64,000 bases of DNA from JBAZPT01 sp041645535 (GCA_041645535.1 JBAZPT010000003.1:1-64000), one strand, 5' to 3'. Positions 22,960 through 31,841 are shown, counted from the first letter of the stretch. Program-made: numbers and translations. The notes: generated from the sequence alone by a model not told the origin.

Positions 22960-23241
22960 ATGCCGTCCAACGATTTTAGGATTCGAATTGGAACTGACTC
23001 AGCAATGTTTTCGCCTATATCACCACTGACAACCCAACTGGCAGATAACGAGACCTTGGGAAGACATCCGGTCTTGCGATCTTTTATCGGTTATCCCATT
23101 TCTATTATCGGAGTGAAAACGGGAGCCGAAATAAACAAGGGTACCGCGGTTGCCATTACTAAGGGCGACAAACAGGCTGCAGTTACTATCCGCAACCTCG
23201 CCAAGCCGGATGAAATAATCCAGGCGCTATTAAAAGGGTAA
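22960..23241 (+). CDS. Small protein of unknown function (93 aa)
   Basis: A soluble-looking 93-residue protein. Its second half (GYPISIIGVKTGAEINKGTAVAIT) has a beta-strand pattern like a small barrel, but no family was recognised. The start is secured by a near-perfect Shine-Dalgarno AAGGAGG. With its own promoter and downstream hairpins it forms a one-gene unit, like the small genes inside the ATP synthase cluster. Confidence 0.7.
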   Translation: MPSNDFRIRIGTDSAMFSPISPLTTQLADNETLGRHPVLRSFIGYPISIIGVKTGAEINKGTAVAITKGDKQAAVTIRNLAKPDEIIQALLKG

Positions 23242-23603
23242 CCTCTCTTTTTTGAGAGAGAGGATCTGTAGTTCGAACCTCTCTCATCGAAGAGAACGCT
23301 CTTCTGCCTCGAGGTGAGACAGTGTGTGGCTCCCCCTGCGCTGTCTCGCCTCATCTCTTACTTTTAACAAAAAGCACAAACCTTAAGTATCATTCTTAAG
23401 GTCTTTTTTTATGCCAATTTTTCCTGCGAGCATAGCGAGTAGCTGAAAAATTGAGCACCCCGCACTAATTCGCAGACTTATTTTAATATTTCTAAAATCT
23501 TAGCCGAAGGCGAATTCGCAATCACGACCATATATAACCGTAAATCAATATTGGAATTAGTGCTGGGGTAGCCAAAACACTTTATACAAATTATACTTAG
23601 CTC
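23242..23603. other. Gene-free stretch with several strong hairpins
   Basis: No gene is convincing. The first part is dense in structure: CCTCTCTTTTTTGAGAGAGAGG just after the stop, CTCTCATCGAAGAG, and GAGGTGAGACAG...CTGTCTCGCCTC (about 23313-23354), then the terminator at 23380. Placed between a small gene and a terminator, this could be a structured 3' UTR or a processed small RNA. The second part (23412-23603) is AT-rich with short palindromes and presumably holds the recG promoter, which was not located. Confidence 0.45.
23380..23411 (+). terminator. Intrinsic terminator
   Basis: ACCTTAAG-TATCATT-CTTAAGGT followed by seven T. Confidence 0.85.
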
Positions 23604-25718
23604 ATGGTAAATCTAGACACTGAATTAGATTCCCTCCCCCGCATTACTCCCAAATACGCGAAGGCGCTCAAAAAGCTTCGGCTTTTTACCGTTAGCGATT
23701 TGCTGCGCCATTTTCCATTTCGCTATGATGATTATTCCGCCATTTCCCCTATCAGCGAAATTTCTCCCGGCCAGACTGTCACCATTTGCGGAGAAATAAT
23801 CAAAAGCAAAACCACGCGCACCTGGAAAAGAAAAATGACAATTACCGAAGTTGAAATTCGAGACGGTTCCGGAAAAATAAAAGCGGTCTGGTTCAACCAG
23901 CCCTATCTCTCCGAGCAACTGGTTTTGGGGAAAAATATTCGAATGAGCGGAAAAATTTCTGTAGATAAGAAAAACGCGCCGTATTTTTCCAATCCGGTTT
24001 GGGAAATGGCAGTGCGCGAAGCCACCAACACCGGACGGCTGGTGCCGGTTTACCCGGAAACGGAAGGTTTGAGCTCCCGATGGCTCCGCTGGCAAATACA
24101 AAATTTTTTGAAGATTTCCCTTTCCTCCCTTAACGATCCCCTTCCTCCCCTTATTCTTAAAAAGCTGAATCTTCCGCCGATTGAAAAAGCTCTTCGCTAT
24201 ATCCATTTTCCCAGCACCCTTGATCACGCGCTCATCGCCCAAAAAAGATTTGCTTTTGAAGAAATGTTTTTGCTACAACTCAAATCTCTCCAAGTGAGAA
24301 ACGTCTGGCAAAAAGAGCAGGCGGTTAAAATAAACTTTGACGAGAAATTAATCCAAAGCTTTGTTTCCAAACTGCCTTTCAAGCTGACCAACGCCCAAAG
24401 GAAAGCAACCTTTGAAATCTTGAAAGATTTGGAAAAATCGCGCCCGCTGAACCGGCTTCTCAACGGCGATGTAGGTTCCGGGAAAACCGTGGTGGCCGCT
24501 ATCGCGTCACTGCAGGCTATATCTGCCGGCTATCAAGCGGCCATTATGGCGCCGACGGAAGTTTTGGCGCACCAGCACTTCCTGACATTTTCAGAACTTT
24601 TCAAAGACCGCGAAATAAACATAGCTTTATTAACTAATTCATATAAAATCGAGGCGAAGCCTCGACTTCGAAGTCGAGGCTTCGCCTCGATTAAACGCGA
24701 AAATTTACTTCATAATATAAAATCCGGCGAAATAAATTTGATTATCGGAACCCACGCCTTGATTCAGGAGGACATCCGTTTTAAAAATCTGGCGCTGATT
24801 ATTGTCGATGAACAGCATAGGTTCGGAGTAACACAGCGAGCTTACCTCCAGCAAAATATTGAAAAAATGAACGATGGGTTACCCGGCAAAATCCCTCACT
24901 TCCTGACCATGACGGCTACTCCCATTCCCCGCACCTTGGCGCTCGCCTTTTTTGGCAATCTGGATATTTCGCTTTTAGATGAAATGCCTAAGGACAGGAA
25001 AAAAATTATTACCCAGATTGTCGATCCGCAGGAACGGAATAAAACTTATGAATTCGTCCGGCAGGAAGTCAAGAATGGTAGGCAAGTTTTTGTGATTTTG
25101 CCTTTAGTTGAAGAATCAAAAGTTCTCACAGAAGTCAGGGCGGCCGTAGCTGAACATAAAAGATTATCCGAAAATATATTCCCCGATTTAAAAGTCGGGC
25201 TAATTCACGGCCGGTTAAAATCAGCAGAGAAAGAAAAGGTAATGCAAGAATTTTCCGCTAAAAAATTGGACATTTTAGTAGCTACCGCCGTGGTAGAAGT
25301 GGGCATCGATATTTCCAACGCCACAGTAATGATTATTGAAGATGCCGACCGCTTTGGCCTTTCCCAGCTCCATCAATTCCGCGGCCGCATCGGCCGGAGC
25401 GAACATCAATCATATTGCTTTCTTTTTGCCGGCAGCGATTCGGCTAATGCCAAAAAAAGATTGAGAGCTCTGGTCCAATATAGCGATGGTTTCAAAATCG
25501 CGGAAGTTGATTTGAAACAGCGCGGCCCAGGTGAATTTCTAGGCACGCGCCAATCAGGACTGCCGGACATCGCCATGGAAAATATTGCTAATATCAAACT
25601 GGTGCAAATTGCCCGCGAGGAAGCAGAAAATATTTTAAAAACCGATGCGCAACTAAAAAAACATCCTCTGCTCAAAGATGCCCTCAAAAAATTCCAGGAA
25701 AAAATTCACTTGGAATAG
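23604..25718 (+). CDS. recG: ATP-dependent DNA helicase RecG
   Basis: RecG (704 aa) remodels stalled forks and Holliday junctions. An N-terminal wedge/OB-fold domain (about 40-150) precedes two helicase lobes: Walker A GDVGSGKTVVA, DEQH box (IIVDEQHRFG), TATPIPRT, and motif VI QFRGRIGRSEHQSYC. Length is near the family norm. Between the motif-Ia region and GTHALIQ there are about 14 extra residues (EAKPRLRSRGFASI) encoded by a 46-bp perfect palindrome. Its 3' end overlaps the convergent glycosyltransferase gene by 13 bp. Confidence 0.95.
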   Translation: MVNLDTELDSLPRITPKYAKALKKLRLFTVSDLLRHFPFRYDDYSAISPISEISPGQTVTICGEIIKSKTTRTWKRKMTITEVEIRDGSGKIKAVWFNQPYLSEQLVLGKNIRMSGKISVDKKNAPYFSNPVWEMAVREATNTGRLVPVYPETEGLSSRWLRWQIQNFLKISLSSLNDPLPPLILKKLNLPPIEKALRYIHFPSTLDHALIAQKRFAFEEMFLLQLKSLQVRNVWQKEQAVKINFDEKLIQSFVSKLPFKLTNAQRKATFEILKDLEKSRPLNRLLNGDVGSGKTVVAAIASLQAISAGYQAAIMAPTEVLAHQHFLTFSELFKDREINIALLTNSYKIEAKPRLRSRGFASIKRENLLHNIKSGEINLIIGTHALIQEDIRFKNLALIIVDEQHRFGVTQRAYLQQNIEKMNDGLPGKIPHFLTMTATPIPRTLALAFFGNLDISLLDEMPKDRKKIITQIVDPQERNKTYEFVRQEVKNGRQVFVILPLVEESKVLTEVRAAVAEHKRLSENIFPDLKVGLIHGRLKSAEKEKVMQEFSAKKLDILVATAVVEVGIDISNATVMIIEDADRFGLSQLHQFRGRIGRSEHQSYCFLFAGSDSANAKKRLRALVQYSDGFKIAEVDLKQRGPGEFLGTRQSGLPDIAMENIANIKLVQIAREEAENILKTDAQLKKHPLLKDALKKFQEKIHLE
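24647..24692. repeat. 46-bp perfect palindrome inside recG
   Basis: AATCGAGGCGAAGCCTCGAC and its exact reverse complement meet at TTCGAA. It is read in frame and adds residues that a typical RecG lacks, in the loop after LLTNSYK. Confidence 0.88.
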
Positions 25719-26935
25719 CTAGCAATCGCTTTCTCGTAAACATGCAGCAGCTTTTCGGCGCAGATTTTATCGGTGTAATTTTCGCGCGCGATTTTGGCCG
25801 ATGCTTCACTGAATTTTTTTCGCAGATCCGCGTCGCTGATTAATTTATTTACCGCGTTGGCAAATTCTTCCTCTTGCCCAGAAACTAAAAATCCATTTAT
25901 ATTATCTTCAACTAAATCGCAAATTCCCGGAGCATTCACCGCCACAATCGGAAGTCCCAAATACATCGCTTCCGTGATAATCATCCCCTGCGTTTCCGAT
26001 TTGGAAGCATAAACAAAAATATCGCCGGCGGCGTAATAGTTTTTGATTTCAGCTTTGTCCACAATACCCGCAAAAAAAATTCTGTCTTCCAGATTATTTT
26101 CCCTGGCCATTAGTTTCAAGCCGGGAACCAAATCGCCATCACCGGCCACCAAAAATTTCGCGTTTTCATTCTTTTTCAAAACTTTTATTACAGCTCTGAA
26201 TAAAAATTCAATGTTTTTTTCGGATGTCAGGCGGGAAACCAGGAGTAATAAAATTTCACCGTCTTTTACGGCAAATTTATTTCTAATGATCCGTTTGTCG
26301 GCCTTTTGATATATTTCCTCCTCCACGCCTGAAGATATGGCTTTGATATTTTTATTGGTCACGCCCCAGTTTTTGATTATTTCTTTTACAGACTGCGTTG
26401 GTGCGATAATATAATCCGCCTGGTTGGCATAATTTTTAGCGTTTCTGATGGTCCACCAGGCTGCTAATTTTTCCGGAATTATCACCACAAAATGAGCGTA
26501 TTTATCGTACAAAGTGTGCCAGGTGAAAACCAGCGGGATTTTCTTTTTTCGCGCCCACTTGGCCGCCGCCGTTCCCAAAAGATTGGGATGCTGGGAATGG
26601 ATGATGTCCAGATCCAATTTTTCAATAATTTTGTCCATCTTCCGCGAATACGGAATGGCCAGCGGAAATTTGAATTTTATATTTGTGCTTATGGAAGGAT
26701 AGCGAAAAACATGCGGGTTTTCGTCCGCATAGCCTTTCCATTTTGGAGCAAAAATAAAAACTTCGTGCCTGCCCGCATCGCTACGCCCGCCGCCATAACT
26801 GCCGTCAGGCTGTCGGGCTGGCGAAGCGTTGCTGGCGGGCCCCAGTTTTTCAAACTGTTTGCGGAAGCTTTCAACCGACTGCGTAACCCCGTAAGGATTC
26901 GGCAGATAGTTGTTGGTAAAAATGCCTATGCGCAT
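25706..26935 (-). CDS. Glycosyltransferase family 4 (GT-B fold)
   Basis: A 409-residue GT-B glycosyltransferase. N-terminal Rossmann domain starting MRIGIFTNNYLPNPYGV, C-terminal nucleotide-sugar domain with VSRLTSEKNIEFLFRAV, GDGDLVPGLK and the E-x7-E region SKSETQGMIITEAMYLGLP. It probably adds a sugar to a lipid or polysaccharide. About 25 residues (33-57, from GPASNASPARQ to SDAGR) are inserted between KLG and HEVFIFAP, a spot where relatives run straight on. This insert is palindrome-encoded. Its start overlaps the end of the upstream hydrolase gene by one base. Confidence 0.9.
   Translation of the reverse strand: MRIGIFTNNYLPNPYGVTQSVESFRKQFEKLGPASNASPARQPDGSYGGGRSDAGRHEVFIFAPKWKGYADENPHVFRYPSISTNIKFKFPLAIPYSRKMDKIIEKLDLDIIHSQHPNLLGTAAAKWARKKKIPLVFTWHTLYDKYAHFVVIIPEKLAAWWTIRNAKNYANQADYIIAPTQSVKEIIKNWGVTNKNIKAISSGVEEEIYQKADKRIIRNKFAVKDGEILLLLVSRLTSEKNIEFLFRAVIKVLKKNENAKFLVAGDGDLVPGLKLMARENNLEDRIFFAGIVDKAEIKNYYAAGDIFVYASKSETQGMIITEAMYLGLPIVAVNAPGICDLVEDNINGFLVSGQEEEFANAVNKLISDADLRKKFSEASAKIARENYTDKICAEKLLHVYEKAIASYSK
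26768..26843. repeat. Palindromic insert in the glycosyltransferase gene
   Basis: The outer stem is CCTGCCCGCATCGCTACGC...GCGAAGCGTTGCTGGCGGG. The same element, without the inner part, lies in elp3 at 47847-47884. A second small palindrome is nested in the loop. Confidence 0.75.
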
Positions 26936-27756
26936 TAGTTTTCGTCAAGAAAGTTTAATATGTCTTCAAAAACATTTTCATTTTTGATGTCAGAAATGAA
27001 AGTGTGGTAGGCTTTTTGAATGTAGCGGATTTTTTTTATTTTCGAACTGATTTTCGCGTAAATTTTTTCCGCGCTTTTTTTGGAAACCACATGGTCATGC
27101 GTGGACTGGAGAATCAGGCAGGGCTGGTGGATATTTCCCAGGCATTTGCGGGAAATACGCACCAGATCGAATGTTTCCAACGCCGACGCGACTGGATAGG
27201 TCTGATAGGAAATCAGGCGCGTAATGGTCGTGGAAAGACCGAAGGTCGGCGGATAAAACTTTTTGTTGTATTTTTTAAAAAATAAATGCGCCTTGGCGAA
27301 AGAATACATAAATTTTTCCAATTTTATTTTATATGGCATCGCCATAAAAATTAACCCTGAAACATCCTGATTATTTTTAGCCAGCATCACCCCCAGATTT
27401 GACCCAATGGAAGTTCCCCCGATATATACTTTGGGGTACTTTTTTTTCATTTCCGAATATTCCGCCTGAAGATCAGCCAGCCAGTCAGTCCACTTCACGC
27501 CTTCCAATTCCTTGGGCACCGTGCCATGCCCGCGCAGCATCGGCGCGTGCACGGTATAACCGTTTTCGTTCAAAAATACGCCCAGTCTCCGCACTTCATA
27601 GGGAACAGATGTCCAGCCATGAACCAGCAAAACCGCCTTTTCATTTTCACCGGGAAAAGCAAACGGCTGGCTTGTAAGGCGCCGGTCTTTTTTATATAAA
27701 AGCTCGGGATCAGCAAAGAGTATGCTTTTTACCGAATTCAGTATTCTTTTTACCAT
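26935..27756 (-). CDS. Alpha/beta hydrolase (esterase/lipase-like)
   Basis: A 273-residue alpha/beta hydrolase, expected to cleave an ester or related bond. The oxyanion region is LVHGWTSVPYE, the nucleophile elbow is GGTSIGSN, the acid is in LQSTHDHVVS and the histidine in AYHTFISD. The pattern is close to carboxylesterase/monoacylglycerol lipase types. Co-transcribed with the glycosyltransferase (1-bp overlap), suggesting a shared lipid-related role. No signal peptide. Confidence 0.85.
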   Translation of the reverse strand: MVKRILNSVKSILFADPELLYKKDRRLTSQPFAFPGENEKAVLLVHGWTSVPYEVRRLGVFLNENGYTVHAPMLRGHGTVPKELEGVKWTDWLADLQAEYSEMKKKYPKVYIGGTSIGSNLGVMLAKNNQDVSGLIFMAMPYKIKLEKFMYSFAKAHLFFKKYNKKFYPPTFGLSTTITRLISYQTYPVASALETFDLVRISRKCLGNIHQPCLILQSTHDHVVSKKSAEKIYAKISSKIKKIRYIQKAYHTFISDIKNENVFEDILNFLDEN

Positions 27757-27883
27757 AGTTACAATTTTACCACCCGGACGCCAAACTGCAAGTAATGGGT
27801 TTATATTTTAAAACGATGCCCTTCACGCCCTTGATTTATTCTGCTATTAGTGCTATTATCGCTAATGTTACTAAATAAAACAC

Positions 27884-27955
27884 GGCGCCATCGTCTAGTG
27901 GTTAGGACACCAGGTTTTCATCCTGGTAACAGGGGTCCGATTCCCCTTGGCGCTA
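27884..27955 (+). tRNA. tRNA-Glu(UUC)
   Basis: A 72-nt tRNA: acceptor GGCGCCA with TGGCGCT (G-U at the end pair), anticodon TTC in loop TTTTCAT, T-loop GGTCCGATTCC. CCA is not encoded. Confidence 0.92.
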
Positions 27956-28158
27956 CTTGATATTTTAAAAATTCTTACCTACCAAGAATTTTTTAAATTT
28001 ATGTAATTGTTATCGGGGAATCGGACGGGCAGCAGCGAGACAAGCCGCCACGGCGCAGTCGAGCGCCGATAGATGCGAGCAAGCGAGCATTCAGCGCTGC
28101 CCAGGACAAAGAGTCCCGACGCAATGTCGGGACGATGCGGAATTCCCCTTGGCGCTAC
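27940..28158 (+). mobile_element. Possible att-flanked remnant at the tRNA-Glu 3' end
   Basis: The last 17 bases of tRNA-Glu, ATTCCCCTTGGCGCTAC (27940-27956), are repeated exactly at 28142-28158. An inverted 12-bp piece of the T-arm (GGGGAATCGGAC) occurs at 28015. The 185 bp between are non-coding and hold two hairpins, GGGCAGC...GCTGCCC and GTCCCGAC-GCAAT-GTCGGGAC. This is the layout left by integration into a tRNA 3' end followed by loss of the element. Confidence 0.6.
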
Positions 28159-28166
28159 CAACATTT

Positions 28167-28997
28167 ATGTCTAAAAATAATCGATGTCAGAAAATTGGAG
28201 TTTTTGATTCCGGCTTTGGCGGCCTCAACATCCTGCGCGGGATTGTAAAAAAATTGCCCGAGTATGATTTTCTTTATTTAGGAGACGCGGCGCGCGTGCC
28301 TTACGGAACCCGCTCCCCGGAAACGGTTTACGGCTTTACCCAGCAAGCCGTGGATTTTCTTTTCAAAAAAAATTGCGCCTTGATAATTTTCGCTTGCAAC
28401 ACCGCTTCGAGCGACGCCCTGCGGCGGATCCAGAAAGAATATCTCCCTCAATTTTATCCCGGGAAAAAAGTTTTGGGCGTGCTCGTTCCGGCGGTGGAAC
28501 TGGCGGCTTCAAAAACTAAAAATGGAAGAGTCGGCGTTATGGCAACTCCCGGCGCAGTTTCCTCCGGCGCATTTGAGCGGGAACTTTTGAAAATTAATTC
28601 AAAAATAAAATTATTTCAAAAGGCCTGCCCTATGCTTGTCCCGCTAGTCGAAGCTGGTGAACAAAACTCCGCGGCCGCGGATATCTTTTTGAAAAAATAC
28701 CTTGCTCCCCTGCTGAATAAAAAAATAGATACTCTGATTCTGGGCTGTACCCATTATGGAATTTTGGAGCGGAAAATCAAAAAAATAACCGGCCAGAATA
28801 TCCATATAGTTTCCGAAGCCGGTGTCGTGGCGATTAAATTGAAAGATTATTTGCGAAGGCATTCTGAAATAGAAAAAAAGCTGGCTAAAAACGGCCGGCG
28901 AACTTTTTATTCCACTGATCTCACTGAAAATTTCCAAAAGCTGGGCAGCCAATTTTTCAGCCAAAAAATCGCAGTCCGGAAAGCTGAGTTAAGATAG
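28167..28997 (+). CDS. murI: Glutamate racemase
   Basis: Glutamate racemase (276 aa from the ATG at 28167) makes D-glutamate for peptidoglycan. The catalytic cysteines are in FACNTASSD and LGCTHYG, and the N-terminal motif is GVFDSGFGGLNIL. An upstream in-frame TTG at 28149 lies inside the tRNA-derived repeat and is unlikely to be the start. The gene is followed closely by a convergent sigma factor gene. Confidence 0.93.
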   Translation: MSKNNRCQKIGVFDSGFGGLNILRGIVKKLPEYDFLYLGDAARVPYGTRSPETVYGFTQQAVDFLFKKNCALIIFACNTASSDALRRIQKEYLPQFYPGKKVLGVLVPAVELAASKTKNGRVGVMATPGAVSSGAFERELLKINSKIKLFQKACPMLVPLVEAGEQNSAAADIFLKKYLAPLLNKKIDTLILGCTHYGILERKIKKITGQNIHIVSEAGVVAIKLKDYLRRHSEIEKKLAKNGRRTFYSTDLTENFQKLGSQFFSQKIAVRKAELR

Positions 28998-29000
28998 GAT

Positions 29001-29600
29001 TTATTTCCAATCTTTTTTGATTATATCTATCAGCTTTTTTTTGGCCCGATTGATAAGCGTGCCGACTGTGTTTACTGGCTTGCCTAAAATTTCACTCATT
29101 TCTTCATAGGACTTATCTAAAAAATAGCGCAGTGTCAAAACCTCCTTATATTTTGCCGGCAATTTATCCAATGCTTCGCGCATTTCCCTTTTGAGTTCCT
29201 TGCTGATCCAGGCGTCAATTGGCGACTTATCCAAACTGGCCGTGTCCAGTTTGTCTTTGGTCGTTTCAATATCTTCAAGCGACACTAACCGCCGTTTTCC
29301 CCTTCTTTTCAAAAAGTTCACCGCTTCATTGTGCGCAATCCGATAAATCCAGGAGGAAAATTTTCTTTGGGTGTCAAAGCGCTTGATATTTTTATAAACT
29401 TTCACAAAAACATTTTGCAAAATATCTTCCGCCTCTTCCCTGCTTCCCACCAGGCGATATAAATAAGCAAACAGCTTGCCTTGATAGCGCCTGACCATTT
29501 CTTTATAGGCAATTGGATTCTTTTTTTGAACCAGCTTGATCAGCGCGCCGTCTTCGGCGTTTTTTAAGTCTTTTTCTTTCCTGTTTTTTACAATAGGCAT
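29001..29600 (-). CDS. RNA polymerase sigma factor, ECF/sigma-70 family
   Basis: A 199-residue ECF-type sigma factor. Region 2 is at about 25-95 (YKEMVRRYQGKLFAYLYRLV...WIYRIAHNEAVNFLKR) and region 4 at about 135-190 (LPAKYKEVLTLRYFLDKSYEEMSEILGKP). It has an N-terminal basic extension. No anti-sigma gene adjoins it. It reads divergently from tsaD with a 26-bp gap, so the two promoters must lie close together. Confidence 0.9.
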   Translation of the reverse strand: MPIVKNRKEKDLKNAEDGALIKLVQKKNPIAYKEMVRRYQGKLFAYLYRLVGSREEAEDILQNVFVKVYKNIKRFDTQRKFSSWIYRIAHNEAVNFLKRRGKRRLVSLEDIETTKDKLDTASLDKSPIDAWISKELKREMREALDKLPAKYKEVLTLRYFLDKSYEEMSEILGKPVNTVGTLINRAKKKLIDIIKKDWK

Positions 29601-29626
29601 ACCGTGTATAATGATTATAGGCTACT

Positions 29627-30754
29627 ATGAAAAACACTAAAAGTCCATTTTATATATTAGGCGTTGAAACCTCTTGCGATGAGACGGCGGTTTCGGTCAT
29701 CCGAGCTACGGGCAAAAATATTGAAGTTTTATCCAACACCGTTTCGTCCCAGGTAAAATTGCACGCGCGCTGGGGTGGAGTCGTCCCTAATCTGGCAGCG
29801 CGCGAACATCTGAAAAATATTCTGCCGGTTCTTTCCCTCTCGTTATCCAGGGCGCAAGTTGGATTTAAAGATATAGCTCTCCTCTGTGTGACCAATGGTC
29901 CCGGACTTATTCCGGCTCTGCTCATCGGAACCAACACCGCCAAAACATTGGCCTATCTTTTGCAGAAACCGCTTTTAGGCATCCATCATATTGAAGGGCA
30001 TATCTATGCCAATTTTATCTTTGATAAAATTGGCAAAAGCTCAAAGTCCCTGCCTCGCCGGCAGGCGGGCAAAGCTCAAAGTCTAAAGTTTCCGATTTTG
30101 TGCTTAGTGGTGTCAGGTGGGCATACGCAGCTAGTTTTGATGAAAAAACATTTGGATTATGAAATTGTCGGGCAAACACTGGACGACGCAGCCGGCGAAG
30201 CTTTTGACAAGGTGGCCAGAATTTTGAAATTGGGTTATCCTGGAGGACCGGCTATCGCCGAGGCGGCGATGAAGTTCAAAGTTCAAAGTTCAAAGTTCAA
30301 AGTTTCTTTACCCAGACCAATGTTAAACAGTAAAAACCTGGACTTTTCTTTCTCCGGCCTGAAAACCGCCGTGCTTTATACTGTCAAAAAACATTCTAAC
30401 ATTCTTAAGAATGTTAGAATGTCGTCTCAACTGTGCGCCGAATTTCAACAGGCCGTGATTGATGTTTTAATACACAAAACATTGAAAGCCGCAGAGATTT
30501 ACAAGCCTAAAGCCATTATGCTTGCCGGCGGAGTCTCGGCTAATATTGAGTTACGCAACCAGTTGCGCAACAATTTGCGCAAATATTATCCTGATATTAT
30601 ATATAAAATACCAGATACCAAATATTCCATCGACAACGCCGCTATGATCGCCGCCGCCGGATATTTCCGCTGGAAAAATATGAGCGATTCTCAAAAGAAA
30701 AAAACGCTCACTAACTGGCAGAAATTACAAACCGATGCTAATCTAAAGTTATGA
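29627..30754 (+). CDS. tsaD: tRNA N6-adenosine threonylcarbamoyltransferase
   Basis: TsaD/Kae1 (375 aa) transfers threonylcarbamoyl to A37 of ANN-decoding tRNAs. The metal histidines H121 and H125 are in HHIEGHIYA, with the nucleotide motifs VSGGHTQL and DDAAGEAFDKVAR, and a late LAGGVSAN. It is longer than usual because of three in-frame additions: a hairpin with SLPRRQAGKAQS (about 141-152), a 7-bp tandem repeat (KFKVQSSKFKV), and a 30-bp palindrome (HSNILKNVRM). It overlaps the next gene by 4 bp. Confidence 0.94.
   Translation: MKNTKSPFYILGVETSCDETAVSVIRATGKNIEVLSNTVSSQVKLHARWGGVVPNLAAREHLKNILPVLSLSLSRAQVGFKDIALLCVTNGPGLIPALLIGTNTAKTLAYLLQKPLLGIHHIEGHIYANFIFDKIGKSSKSLPRRQAGKAQSLKFPILCLVVSGGHTQLVLMKKHLDYEIVGQTLDDAAGEAFDKVARILKLGYPGGPAIAEAAMKFKVQSSKFKVSLPRPMLNSKNLDFSFSGLKTAVLYTVKKHSNILKNVRMSSQLCAEFQQAVIDVLIHKTLKAAEIYKPKAIMLAGGVSANIELRNQLRNNLRKYYPDIIYKIPDTKYSIDNAAMIAAAGYFRWKNMSDSQKKKTLTNWQKLQTDANLKL
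30036..30084. repeat. Hairpin insert 1 in tsaD with flanking direct repeats
   Basis: CCTGCC-TCGCC-GGCAGG hairpin (about 30050-30066), flanked on both sides by AAAGCTCAAAGTC. Encodes SLPRRQAG, a string also known from other CPR proteins. Confidence 0.75.
30272..30304. repeat. 7-bp tandem repeat in tsaD
   Basis: GTTCAAA repeated four times in a row, inside the reading frame. Seven bases is not a codon multiple, so copy changes would shift the frame unless three are gained or lost together. Confidence 0.85.
30392..30421. repeat. 30-bp perfect palindrome in tsaD
   Basis: CATTCTAACATTCTT followed by its exact reverse complement, read in frame as HSNILKNVRM. Confidence 0.88.
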
Positions 30755-31248
30755 TTAAGAAATTTATCAAACCAATTTTTCTCGGCGTGATTGCCGCCGG
30801 CGGGGCGTTGGTTTTTGAATTATTGTTTTCAAGTTTTTTTCCCACATATGATTTTTCTGCCGCCGCGCTTTCTTTTGATATTATTATTTTTCTAATAATT
30901 GCCGCCGCTATTGAAGAATTTTTCAAACTGCTGGTTATTTATAAAAGTTTCTTTCTTCAGAAAAATAATGGCCGGGAATTTTTATCTTCCGCACTGCTTT
31001 TGGGACTTGGATTTGCCCTGGCTGAAATCACCATTTCCAATTATTTCGGCCTTTCCGAAAACCCCAACTTATATTTCGGAATATTAGGAATATTTTTGGT
31101 GCATATGCTTTCGGCCGGACTCATCGGATATCTTTTGATAAAAATACGAGCCAGAATATTTACCGCTCTTGCCCTTGTCTTTTTGGCCGCCACTGCGCTT
31201 CATTTCACCTATAACTGGGCTATTATTGCGGGCTATTTGCAAAAATAA
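30751..31248 (+). CDS. PrsW-like membrane protease
   Basis: A 165-residue protein with about five membrane helices. The glutamate pair in AAIEEFFKLLVIY, the GLGFALAE motif and the intramembrane histidines in VHMLSAGLIG and ALHFTYNW match the PrsW/CPBP-like glutamic protease clan, with PrsW the better fit. Members cleave membrane-embedded proteins such as anti-sigma factors, and an ECF sigma gene lies nearby. Translationally coupled to tsaD (4-bp overlap). Confidence 0.75.
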   Translation: MIKKFIKPIFLGVIAAGGALVFELLFSSFFPTYDFSAAALSFDIIIFLIIAAAIEEFFKLLVIYKSFFLQKNNGREFLSSALLLGLGFALAEITISNYFGLSENPNLYFGILGIFLVHMLSAGLIGYLLIKIRARIFTALALVFLAATALHFTYNWAIIAGYLQK

Positions 31249-31295
31249 TAAATCCGAATTATACTTATAGTAAGCATAATATCTAACTTAAAATC

Positions 31296-31820
31296 ATGGT
31301 TAAAGTAAAGCGCTCCTTTTTTGAAAAACTCACCGGATCAAAGCGGATAGAATCCGAAGAATATGCGGGACGAGAACCCATCAGCCAGCCGATAACCAAC
31401 ATTTACGAGGCAGAGGAAACAGAGATGACTCTCGGTTTCTCGCCCCAAAAAAATATGCCAGAAGAAAAATTTTCCAGCCCGGACGGAAGCGAAGGCCAGC
31501 TCACTATCGATGTCTACCAGACTGATAATGACATCGTGATTAAGTCTACGATCGCCGGCGTGAAACCGGAAGATTTGGATGTTAACATTAACAATGATAT
31601 GGTGACAATCCGCGGTGAACGCAAGAATGAGGAAGAAGTGCCGGAAGAAAATTATTATTACCAGGAATGCTATTGGGGAAATTTTTCCCGCTCCGTAATT
31701 TTGCCAGTAGATGTTATTTCCGACAAATCCGAAGCGTCTATGAAAAACGGAATTTTGACCATCCGCCTCCCTAAGGCTGACAGCACTAAATCAAAAAAGA
31801 TTCAGGTTCGCGGATTCTAA
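31296..31820 (+). CDS. Hsp20/alpha-crystallin small heat shock protein
   Basis: A 174-residue Hsp20 chaperone that holds unfolded proteins. The alpha-crystallin domain spans about 70-165 (LTIDVYQTDNDIVIKSTIAGVKPEDLDVNI, then GILTIRLPKA). The N-terminal 65 residues are longer and more polar than usual. Followed by its own terminator. Confidence 0.92.
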   Translation: MVKVKRSFFEKLTGSKRIESEEYAGREPISQPITNIYEAEETEMTLGFSPQKNMPEEKFSSPDGSEGQLTIDVYQTDNDIVIKSTIAGVKPEDLDVNINNDMVTIRGERKNEEEVPEENYYYQECYWGNFSRSVILPVDVISDKSEASMKNGILTIRLPKADSTKSKKIQVRGF

Positions 31821-31841
31821 GACTAAACTTTCTTATTAAAC

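Noticed and set aside
28013..28141. Second tRNA or small RNA gene after tRNA-Glu
   Set aside because: It includes tRNA-like pieces but no cloverleaf forms. Better explained as an integration scar.
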